Below, piece after piece: positions 9,076-15,978 of a stretch of DNA of 28,267 nt (positions within the stretch are counted from its first letter, which is position 1; each line of letters begins with the position of its first letter). A program made the position numbers and the translations under genes. Origin of the DNA: Pseudomonadota bacterium (lineage in GTDB: Bacteria; Pseudomonadota; Alphaproteobacteria; Rhizobiales; Devosiaceae); the NCBI GenBank assembly GCA_023431205.1, contig JAEYXQ010000084.1, positions 1-28,267 on the forward strand, read 5' to 3'. The notes beneath the pieces were generated by a model. It saw nothing but the letters and a program-made list of their open reading frames with translations. It was not told the DNA's origin and did no database searches.

Positions 9076-9800
9076 CCCGCATGCTGGTGACCCGGCCGGA
9101 GCCGGACGCGCAGACCACGGTGTCCAAACTCGCAGCGCTCGACATCGAAGCCGTTGCTGCACCGCTGATGGTGCGCCAGACCCTGCCGGTGAGCCTGCCG
9201 CCACCCGCGGGCTTTCAGGCCATCGTCTTCACGAGCGCCAACGGCATCCGTTCGCTGGCCGACCGCGGCGTGATCGACCAGTACCTGCACCTGCCAGTCT
9301 TTGCCGTCGGCGACCGCACCGCCCGCGACGCCGAGGCGGCGGGCTTTCACCGCGTCAGCAGCGCCGCCGGGGCGCTGCAGGACCTCGTAAACGCCATCTC
9401 GCTGTCCGGTGTGCGTGGCCCGCTGTTCCACGCCACCGGCAAGCACCAGAGCGGCGACCTCGCCCAGGCGCTGGCGCCGTCCGGAGTGATGGTCGTCACC
9501 GCCAAGCTCTACGACATGGTGGCCGAGCCGAGCCTGCCGCCGGACATTCTTGCAGCGCTCGGCGACGACATCGGCGCGGTGCTGCTCTATTCCCGCCGCA
9601 CGGCCGAAATCTTTGCCGAGGTGACGCGGGATCTGGCGCCCGAGCGGCGGCGCCGGCTGGGGGTGCTGTGCCTCGCCGAACAGGTGGCCGAACCGTTGCT
9701 CGAGGCGCGCTACAGCCGCATCAACCTGGCCGACCGGCCCGATGAAGATGCGATGATGGCGCTGGCGCTGGCTTTTGCCCGCGAGCAAACTGGGCCATGA
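9072..9800 (+). CDS. hemD: Uroporphyrinogen-III synthase
   Basis: This 242-aa protein cyclises hydroxymethylbilane to uroporphyrinogen III. HemD is poorly conserved, but the two-domain pattern is visible: MLVTRPEPDAQ at the start, IVFTSANGIRSL (about 50-61), VFAVGDRTARDAEAAGF (about 76-92), and LLYSRRTAE (about 171-179). The ATG at 9072 overlaps the hemC stop as ATGA, which fixes the start and indicates coupled translation; an upstream GTG-type extension would reach into hemC. The next gene begins 31 nt after the stop. Confidence 0.93.
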   Translation: MTRMLVTRPEPDAQTTVSKLAALDIEAVAAPLMVRQTLPVSLPPPAGFQAIVFTSANGIRSLADRGVIDQYLHLPVFAVGDRTARDAEAAGFHRVSSAAGALQDLVNAISLSGVRGPLFHATGKHQSGDLAQALAPSGVMVVTAKLYDMVAEPSLPPDILAALGDDIGAVLLYSRRTAEIFAEVTRDLAPERRRRLGVLCLAEQVAEPLLEARYSRINLADRPDEDAMMALALAFAREQTGP

Positions 9801-9831
9801 TCAGGCACCAATAGGGAGCACGTCGACAGGC

Positions 9832-11088
9832 ATGGCCGATACACCGGGCGACACGCCGAAAGCCACTGATCCAAAGGCGACCACGCCGGGCGACAGCCCG
9901 GCTGCTGCCGGCCGCTCCAGTGCGGTCAAGCCGCCGGTGCTCGACCTCAAGGCCAAGGACAGCAAGCCCGAGACCGGGTCCAGGCCTGCGGGCGACAAGA
10001 AGCCGGCGGACAAGCCGAAGCCCGGCTCGACGGCGCCGAAAGCCACTGCCGAACCCGAGCCGCGCTCGGGAAGCGGCAACGCCGTTCTCGCGACCCTTGG
10101 TGGTGGCGTGCTCGGTCTCGCTGCTGCCTATGGCCTCGCCTGGGCCGGCCTGTGGCCGACGCAGCCCCTGCCGCCAGCACCGGAAGATCCGCGGCTGGGG
10201 CAGTTCGGCGCCAGCCTCGGTGAACTGGAGACGGTCACCTCCACCACCCAGTCGGAACTGGCCGCGCTGAACCAGCGGCTCGCGGCGCTCGAAACCGCCG
10301 AGCCCTCCCCTGTGGCAGCCGCCGAACCGGTGGACGTCGCCGGCCTCGAAGCCGACATCGCCGCCCTTGCCGGACGCATCGATTCCCTCTCCGAGCAGCC
10401 GGCTCCTTCTGCCGACCCGGAGGCCCTTGCGACCCTCGAGGAGCAGCTCGGCACCCTTGGTGGACGGCTGGACGAAATGGCCGCGCGCCTCGGCACCGCC
10501 GAAGCGGAACTGCGCACCCTCGATACCGCCATGGCCGCGGCCAACCAGACGCTGTCGGCGCAGCCGGAGGACATTGCCGCGGTGCTGCAGCTGCCGTTGA
10601 TCGTCTCCGGGCTCGAGACCGCCTTCAGCATGGGCCGCCCCTACGAAACCGAACTGTCGGCCCTGCGCGCCGCCCTACCCGAACTCACCATCCCGGCACC
10701 CGTTGCCGATGCTGCGGCAACCGGTCTCGCCCGCCCCGACGCCATCGAGTCCGAACTGCGCAACGCCATACCGGCCATGCTCGCCAGCCGCCCCGGCGAC
10801 CCCGACGCCAATTGGCAGGATGGGGCGCTTGACTGGTTCTCCTCGGCCATCGCGCTCCGCCCCGTGGGCGAAGTGGCGGGCGACGCGCCCGAGGCCGTGC
10901 TATCCCGCCTCGAGGCCGCCGTGGCACGGCGTGACTTCGTCGCCGCCGAACAGTTGATGGGCGAATTGCCCGAGCCGATGCGGGCTGCCGCCGGCGACCT
11001 GCCGCGCCGCATCGCCGCCCAGGCGGAAGCCGCCCGGCTGTTGAGCACCGTGCGCTCCGGCGCCACCAATGCGAGTGCGGCGTCATGA
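9832..11088 (+). CDS. Mic60/mitofilin-like inner-membrane protein (COG4223)
   Basis: This 418-aa protein begins with about 80 residues rich in Pro, Lys, Thr and Ala, then one hydrophobic membrane segment (about 83-108), an Ala/Glu/Leu-rich probable coiled coil (about 115-235), and a helical C-terminal domain. This architecture and the position between hemD and hemY identify it as the alphaproteobacterial homologue of mitochondrial Mic60, the cristae-junction protein. Known homologues shape inner membranes and contact the outer membrane. The ATG at 9832 is chosen since the protein then starts MADTPGD with purine-rich sequence shortly upstream (GGGAG at 9814-9818, AGG before the ATG). Its stop overlaps hemY in ATGA. 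The sequence is low-complexity, so the call depends partly on context. Confidence 0.85.
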   Translation: MADTPGDTPKATDPKATTPGDSPAAAGRSSAVKPPVLDLKAKDSKPETGSRPAGDKKPADKPKPGSTAPKATAEPEPRSGSGNAVLATLGGGVLGLAAAYGLAWAGLWPTQPLPPAPEDPRLGQFGASLGELETVTSTTQSELAALNQRLAALETAEPSPVAAAEPVDVAGLEADIAALAGRIDSLSEQPAPSADPEALATLEEQLGTLGGRLDEMAARLGTAEAELRTLDTAMAAANQTLSAQPEDIAAVLQLPLIVSGLETAFSMGRPYETELSALRAALPELTIPAPVADAAATGLARPDAIESELRNAIPAMLASRPGDPDANWQDGALDWFSSAIALRPVGEVAGDAPEAVLSRLEAAVARRDFVAAEQLMGELPEPMRAAAGDLPRRIAAQAEAARLLSTVRSGATNASAAS

Positions 11089-12443
11089 TCCGGCTCGCCA
11101 TCTGGATTGCCGGCAGCCTGCTGGTTGCAGCGCTCGCCACCTGGCTGATTTCGCTGCCGGGGACGCTGACGCTGGAAGTCGCGGGCTTGCGGATGCAGCC
11201 GCAGCTCGGTACCGCCGTCTTCATCCTCATCCTGGCGGCGCTGCTGGTGATCCTGGTCTGGGCCATCGTCCGCCGGGTGCTCGGCGCCCCCTCGGCCATG
11301 GCCCGGCGCAACCGCGAGCGGCGGCGCGAGCAGGGCGTTGCAGCGCTCTCCGATGCGGTAGTGGCGCTGCAGGCCGGCGACGCCCTCAAGGCCCGGCTTC
11401 TCGCGCGCGAAGCCCGTGCCCGCCTCCCCGCCAACAGTGCGGCGCGGCTGCTGGAAGCGCGGGCCGACCTCGCCCTCGGCGACCTGGCTGCGGCCCGCGA
11501 ACACTACCGCTCGCTCCTGTCCAACGAAGAAACGGCGCTTGCCGCCCTGGCCGGGCTCTATGAACAGGCCCGCAGCCAGCACCGGCCGGAGGCGGCGATG
11601 ACCTTTGCCAGAAAGGCCTTGGCACTGTCGCCGGCCAGCGGTTGGGCAGCCAATGCCGTGTTCGAGGATCTGGTGCGCGAGGCGCGCTGGTCCGAAGCCG
11701 TGGCCATGGTCAATGCCGAACAGGCGACCTCCCGCGAAGCCAAGGCCCGCAAGCGCCGGCGCCAGGCCGTGATCGAGACGGCGCGGGCGCGCGAGGCCGA
11801 ACAAACCAACCCGATGGCAGCACTCGAGCACGCCTTGACGGCGCTGCGGCTCTTGCCAGATTTCGTGCCGGCGGCACTGATCGCCGCCCGCATCCATTCG
11901 AGCCGGGGCGAGACCCGCCGCGCCGCGAGCCTCCTGCGGCGCATCTGGCGCGCCACCGGCCACCCCGACGCCGCCGCGCTCTACGCCCATGTCCAGCCGG
12001 GCGCCTCGGCGGTGGAACGCCTGCGCCGGCTCGGCGAGATCATCGAGATGCCGCCGCCGGATCGCGCCAGCGCCATGGCCATGGCGCGCGCCGCCATCGA
12101 CGCCTATGACTGGACCACCGCCCGCAAGGCGCTGGAAGCGTTTACCGGCGCCGAGATGACCCAGGGCGTCGCGGCGCTGATGGCCGAAATCGAGGAAGGC
12201 GAGCATGGCGACCAGGGCAAGGCCCGCGAGTGGCTGGCCCGCGCCATGACCGCCCCGCGCGATCCGGTGTGGACCGCCGATGGCATCGTTTCGGACGAAT
12301 GGGAGCCGGTTTCCCCGGTGACCGGCCGGCTCGATGCCTTCGAGTGGAAGGTGCCCGTCACCCGCAGCGAGCGCCCACCCGAGCCCGTCCTGCCGGCGAG
12401 CGCTCCGACCATGGCACTGGCCCCGGCCGAGAGCGCCGGCTGA
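11085..12443 (+). CDS. hemY: HemY family haem biosynthesis-associated TPR protein
   Basis: This 452-aa inner-membrane protein has two N-terminal membrane segments (about 3-25 and 42-64), matching the HemY_N domain, followed by a long series of TPR-like helical pairs (about 85-410, for example ALKARLLAREARARLP and AAREHYRSLLSNEETALAAL). Proteobacterial HemY sits at the end of hemCD operons; it is distinct from the Firmicutes protoporphyrinogen oxidase of the same name, and it is thought to organise late haem enzymes or their partners. ATGA overlap with the Mic60-like gene shows coupled translation. It is the last gene of the hem operon. Confidence 0.93.
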   Translation: MIRLAIWIAGSLLVAALATWLISLPGTLTLEVAGLRMQPQLGTAVFILILAALLVILVWAIVRRVLGAPSAMARRNRERRREQGVAALSDAVVALQAGDALKARLLAREARARLPANSAARLLEARADLALGDLAAAREHYRSLLSNEETALAALAGLYEQARSQHRPEAAMTFARKALALSPASGWAANAVFEDLVREARWSEAVAMVNAEQATSREAKARKRRRQAVIETARAREAEQTNPMAALEHALTALRLLPDFVPAALIAARIHSSRGETRRAASLLRRIWRATGHPDAAALYAHVQPGASAVERLRRLGEIIEMPPPDRASAMAMARAAIDAYDWTTARKALEAFTGAEMTQGVAALMAEIEEGEHGDQGKAREWLARAMTAPRDPVWTADGIVSDEWEPVSPVTGRLDAFEWKVPVTRSERPPEPVLPASAPTMALAPAESAG

Positions 12444-12458
12444 TCCGAACAAGGCTGG

Positions 12459-12476
12459 CCGCACGTTCTCGTGCGG
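12459..12476 (+). terminator. Hairpin after hemY
   Basis: A perfect 7-bp stem CCGCACG/CGTGCGG with a TTCT loop, beginning 16 nt after the hemY stop and 56 nt before the tRNA gene. There is no T-run, so termination may be weak or need Rho. Confidence 0.4.
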
Positions 12477-12531
12477 GACGAAACGGCTCGCCTTGCCAAG
12501 CCCCGCCCTGCCTGCTATCTGCCCACCCGTT

Positions 12532-12607
12532 GCCGCAGTAGCTCAGTTGGTAGAGCACGTCATTCGTAATGATGGGGTCGGGGGTTCGAGTCCCTTCTGC
12601 GGCACCA
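12532..12607 (+). tRNA. tRNA-Thr(CGT)
   Basis: A complete 76-nt cloverleaf including encoded CCA. Acceptor stem GCCGCAG/CTGCGGC; D arm GCTC-AGTTGGTA-GAGC; anticodon stem CGTCA/TGATG around loop TTCGTAA with anticodon CGT at 12565-12567 reading ACG; T arm with TTCGAGT. It resembles the E. coli tRNA-Thr(CGT) in its loops. Being an ANN-decoding tRNA, it would be a substrate of the TsaD pathway encoded nearby. No partner tRNA or integrated element is seen at its 3' end. Confidence 0.97.
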
Positions 12608-12637
12608 CGCTTTTCCCGACATTGCAGTTTCGAGCGC

Positions 12638-13399
12638 CTAGGCGGTTTCGCGCTCTGCCGTCATCTCGCGCAGCCGCATAGCCTGGCGCGCCGTCGGAAC
12701 GATGATCTTCTGGGAAGCACCGCGCTCGAACACGGCCTCCCGCTCCTCTGCCGTTGAATCGAAGAACGGGTAGCGCGAGATCACGCGCGGATACATCACC
12801 GGGATGTAGGAAGCGTAGAGGCAGACCGGGAAGGTCAGTTCGCCCCAGAAACCCTCGCCGGCCAGCTGCTCGGAGCCGAACACCCGGCGGTAGAAGGCGG
12901 CGTGCTCCGGCCGCACCGAAGAGATGCAGTAGGTGGCGCGGAAATGCTCGCAGGCCATCACCGCGAGCCGCAGCGTCAGATACGGCAGGGCCGGGAAGGT
13001 GAGCGAAGCCTCATGGTCGGCAGTGAACCGGCTCGGGTCGATATAACTGCCGCCCTTGTCGATGATGCCGCCGAGCACATCGGGCCAGATCGCCGCGCTT
13101 GGCGAGGTGCGGTCGGCGGCACTGGCGATGTGCAGACGGATCGAACTGACCAGCGTATCGTCGATGTAAAGGCCGTAGCAGTAGCAGTTCGCCGCCTCGT
13201 CGTAGGCGTCACGGGTGATCTGCTGGGAATTGACCGGAATGAACTCTTCGCGCCGGTACGCCTCATAGCGCAACCGGTAAACCGGATCGAACTGCTCGTC
13301 GGGCGAGACCCGCCGGTAGTGAATCCGGTCCAGCAGGTCCACCAATGTCATCGCGAAACGCGAAGGTCCGCCCTGCGCCCGCTCGCTCGCCGCACTCAT
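12638..13399 (-). CDS. FeeM-like N-acyl amino acid synthase / autoinducer-synthase-type acyltransferase
   Basis: This 253-aa GNAT-fold protein opens its domain with DPVYRLRYEAYRREEFIP (about 38-55), the LuxI/FeeM-style entry motif. It continues with GLYIDDTLVSSIRLHIA (76-92), YIDPSRF (119-125), LPYLTLRLAVMACEHF (about 138-153) and SVRPEHAAFYRRVFG (161-175). This fits the FeeM catalytic-core family, which joins acyl chains from acyl-ACP to amino acids, rather than a true LuxI. The acyl donor and amine here are unknown. The ATG at 13399 has a G-rich stretch just upstream; Met17 is an alternative. It is convergent with the tRNA, and a CtrA-type site lies 30 nt before the start. No luxR-type gene is nearby. 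Confidence 0.8.
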   Translation of the reverse strand: MSAASERAQGGPSRFAMTLVDLLDRIHYRRVSPDEQFDPVYRLRYEAYRREEFIPVNSQQITRDAYDEAANCYCYGLYIDDTLVSSIRLHIASAADRTSPSAAIWPDVLGGIIDKGGSYIDPSRFTADHEASLTFPALPYLTLRLAVMACEHFRATYCISSVRPEHAAFYRRVFGSEQLAGEGFWGELTFPVCLYASYIPVMYPRVISRYPFFDSTAEEREAVFERGASQKIIVPTARQAMRLREMTAERETA

Positions 13400-13428
13400 A
13401 ACTCAACCCCCAGCTTGCTCGGGCAGTA

Positions 13429-13443
13429 TTAACTTCTCGTTAA
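13429..13443 (-). promoter_or_regulatory. CtrA-type binding site TTAA-N7-TTAA
   Basis: TTAACTTCTCGTTAA matches the full CtrA consensus with seven spacer bases. It starts 30 nt upstream of the N-acyl synthase ATG, which would put it near the -35 region if transcription starts close to the gene. Eight fixed A/T positions are unlikely by chance in such GC-rich DNA. Confidence 0.6.
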
Positions 13444-13524
13444 ACGATTGCGAAGCAACAAAATTCGTTGCGCCGCCGCCCCACATTGGGGCCGCAGCTG
13501 ACAAAATGCTGAAGGTGCCGGGGT

Positions 13525-15834
13525 TTAGATGCTGTTAACCACAGCCGCAAGTTTGCGGCGCGGGCGCACGGCCGCGGTGTTCATCCGCTGGATCAGTTCC
13601 GCCGCGTCGCCGGCAGGCAGAGGCCGGCTGAACAGATAGCCCTGCACCTGCTGCACGTCGGTGTGGTTCAGCAGGTGCGTGAGCTGCTCTTCGGTTTCCA
13701 CGCCTTCGGCCACCACGGTCAGGTCGAGGTCGCGACCCACCCTTGCGACGCTGGCAAGCAGCCGCAGCGCCCGCGGGTTCTCGGCGATATCGTCGAGGAA
13801 GGAGCGGTCGATCTTGAGCTTGGTGAAGGGCAGCGCGTTGAGATAGCTGAGCGAGGAATAGCCGGTGCCGAAATCGTCGAGCGCTATGCCGATGCCGCGC
13901 TCGGACAGCGCCGCGAGCACGTTGCGGGCCATGTGCTGTTCCTCGATCACCGCGGTCTCGGTGACTTCGATCTCGAGCCGTTCGGGCTGCAGGCCCGAGC
14001 AGCCCAGCACCCGATCGACCGTCGCCGCGAGATCGAGGGTACGGAAGTCGCGGGCCGAAATGTTGACCGCAACACCCACGCCGCCGGGCCAGCCGACACA
14101 TTCGTGAGCCGCCGTTTCGAGTACCCATTCGGTGATATCGCAGATGATGCCCATCTCCTCGGCGAGCGGAATGAACACCGCCGGGGAGATCTGTCCGAGT
14201 TCGGGGTGCTGCCAGCGCGCCAGAGCTTCGCAACTGACCACCCGCCGGGTGTTGATGTCGAGCAGCGGCTGGAACGCCAGCGACAGCGACTTCGACTGCA
14301 CCGCCTGCTTGAGGTCGGCCTTGAGACGCTGGCGGTAGTGGTAGTCGGTATCGAGCTGGGCGTGAAACACCTGCGCCCGGCCCTTGCCGCTGCTCTTTGC
14401 CCGGTAGAGCGCCAGGTCGGCCTTGGTCATCAGTTCGTCGAACTGGGCGTCGGGATCGTCGGAAGTGACGAGGCCGACGCTGGCATTCACATTCAGCGTC
14501 AGTCCGTCGAGGCGGAAAGGCTCCTCGAAGGCATCGAGCAGCGCTTGTGCCTCCCCCGCAATTGCATTGGCATCGACCTGGCCCCGATAGACGATGAACT
14601 CGTCACCACCGAGCCGGGCGAGAACCGAACCGGGCGGCAGCGCCGCATCGAGCCGACGCGCCACCTGCATCAGCAGTTCATCGCCGGCCAGGTGACCATA
14701 GGTGTCGTTCACATGCTTGAAATCATCGACGTCGATGATCATCAGCGCGGCAGTACGGTTCGGGCCGTTGCGGCGGGCATCGAGATCCTCGGCCGCAAGT
14801 TCGCCGAAATAGGTGCGGTTGGCGAGCCCGGTCAGCGTGTCGTGGCGGGCCATGAAGCTGATGCGCTCCTCGGCCGCCACGCGCTCGCTGATGTCTTCGA
14901 ACAGCAGCACGCTGCGGGAGTGACGCGAACTGACGGTGACCTCGAAATAGGTGCCGCCCTCGATCGACAGCAGCACCTTGCCGCTGAGATGGCGGCCGAT
15001 GATGGTCTCGAGACGGTCGATGGCGGTGCGGGGCACCCTGCCGCCGGCGCGCAGGGCCAGCAGGATGGAATGGAGGTCGCGTCCGATCAGGTTGTCCACT
15101 CCGATCTCTTCGAGAGCCCTGGTGGCGCGCTCATTGGCAACGGTGACCCGGCCGGTCTGGTCGAGCATGCACAGGCCGTGCTCGAGCGTGGTGAGGGCGA
15201 TGTCGAGTTCGGCAGCAAGGCGCGAGGCTTCCACCCGGCCATGCACGGCGCTCAGCAGCAGCGAGCGAATGTCGCCGGCAAGCTTGCGGAAGCTGGAGAG
15301 CATCACGAACAACAATGCCGCAAGCACCACGTGGTAGATGTCGCCATGCGAGGCATAGCCGAGCGACAGCGGCACGATCACCGCCAGCATCTGGAAGGTG
15401 ACCAGGCGATCGAGACCGAAATTGCGGGCGCAGATGCCCACCATCACCGCAATGGAGATCGAGGCGCTCGAGAGCGAGGCGAAGGGATCGATGACAAACG
15501 CCATCGAGACGAGGCACCACAGGCCGTAGACCAGCGCCAGGAGCGTGCCGGACAGGACGGCGCGGTTTTCCCAGTGTTCGGCCGCGACCGCGTCATCTGC
15601 CTCGATATCGGCCTTCCAGAAGGCGCGCATGTCGAAATAGCGGATGATGCCGATGGCGATGAAGGCCAGCGTGATCAGCGCCAGCGGCAGCGACCCGGTC
15701 TTGGCGGCACCCATCCCGGCGGCGACGGCGCTGGCGAACACCCCCGCCAGCATGGCACGCCGGTCGGTGTAGACGGAGCGGATGATCGACACGTAGTCGA
15801 GCGCCGGCATCGTGGTGCGGGCGGAATTGAACAC
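13525..15834 (-). CDS. Membrane-bound PAS-GGDEF-EAL cyclic-di-GMP protein
   Basis: About 769 aa. The N-terminal third holds several membrane segments (about residues 29-190), then a PAS-like region (about 205-315), a diguanylate cyclase domain with GGDEF at about 409-413, and a phosphodiesterase domain with EAL at about 536-538. The EAL half keeps VNISARDF, EVTETAV, LDDFGTGYSS, KIDRSF, AEGVET and the late Gln in QGYLFSRPLP, so hydrolysis of c-di-GMP looks possible. The RxxD inhibitory site expected before GGDEF is replaced by PPGS. The start is uncertain: GTG at 15834 has GAGG well placed upstream, ATG at 15810 starts MPALDYVSII without a good site, and TTG at 15867 is also open. It lies between dnaE2 and the N-acyl synthase on the same strand. 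Confidence 0.92.
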   Translation of the reverse strand: MFNSARTTMPALDYVSIIRSVYTDRRAMLAGVFASAVAAGMGAAKTGSLPLALITLAFIAIGIIRYFDMRAFWKADIEADDAVAAEHWENRAVLSGTLLALVYGLWCLVSMAFVIDPFASLSSASISIAVMVGICARNFGLDRLVTFQMLAVIVPLSLGYASHGDIYHVVLAALLFVMLSSFRKLAGDIRSLLLSAVHGRVEASRLAAELDIALTTLEHGLCMLDQTGRVTVANERATRALEEIGVDNLIGRDLHSILLALRAGGRVPRTAIDRLETIIGRHLSGKVLLSIEGGTYFEVTVSSRHSRSVLLFEDISERVAAEERISFMARHDTLTGLANRTYFGELAAEDLDARRNGPNRTAALMIIDVDDFKHVNDTYGHLAGDELLMQVARRLDAALPPGSVLARLGGDEFIVYRGQVDANAIAGEAQALLDAFEEPFRLDGLTLNVNASVGLVTSDDPDAQFDELMTKADLALYRAKSSGKGRAQVFHAQLDTDYHYRQRLKADLKQAVQSKSLSLAFQPLLDINTRRVVSCEALARWQHPELGQISPAVFIPLAEEMGIICDITEWVLETAAHECVGWPGGVGVAVNISARDFRTLDLAATVDRVLGCSGLQPERLEIEVTETAVIEEQHMARNVLAALSERGIGIALDDFGTGYSSLSYLNALPFTKLKIDRSFLDDIAENPRALRLLASVARVGRDLDLTVVAEGVETEEQLTHLLNHTDVQQVQGYLFSRPLPAGDAAELIQRMNTAAVRPRRKLAAVVNSI

Positions 15835-15978
15835 GAGGAGCCTCGCAATAGTCGAGTGCTCACACAACGCCCCAGCCGATTAATTTGGCCTTTCTGCAGC
15901 GGGGTTCCGGGCGGTTTCGGCGAGTTTTCAGCGGGTGTGGTGAACCGCGGACTAACACGGAAGGAAGAATGCGTAGCC

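Noticed and set aside
8113..9788. Long minus-strand open frames across hemC and hemD
   Set aside because: They are antisense shadows of hemC and hemD, which have complete family motifs; the shadow proteins show low-complexity composition.
12532..12637. Possible integration site at the tRNA-Thr gene
   Set aside because: No integrase, no direct repeat of the tRNA 3' end in the window, and the flanking genes look native.
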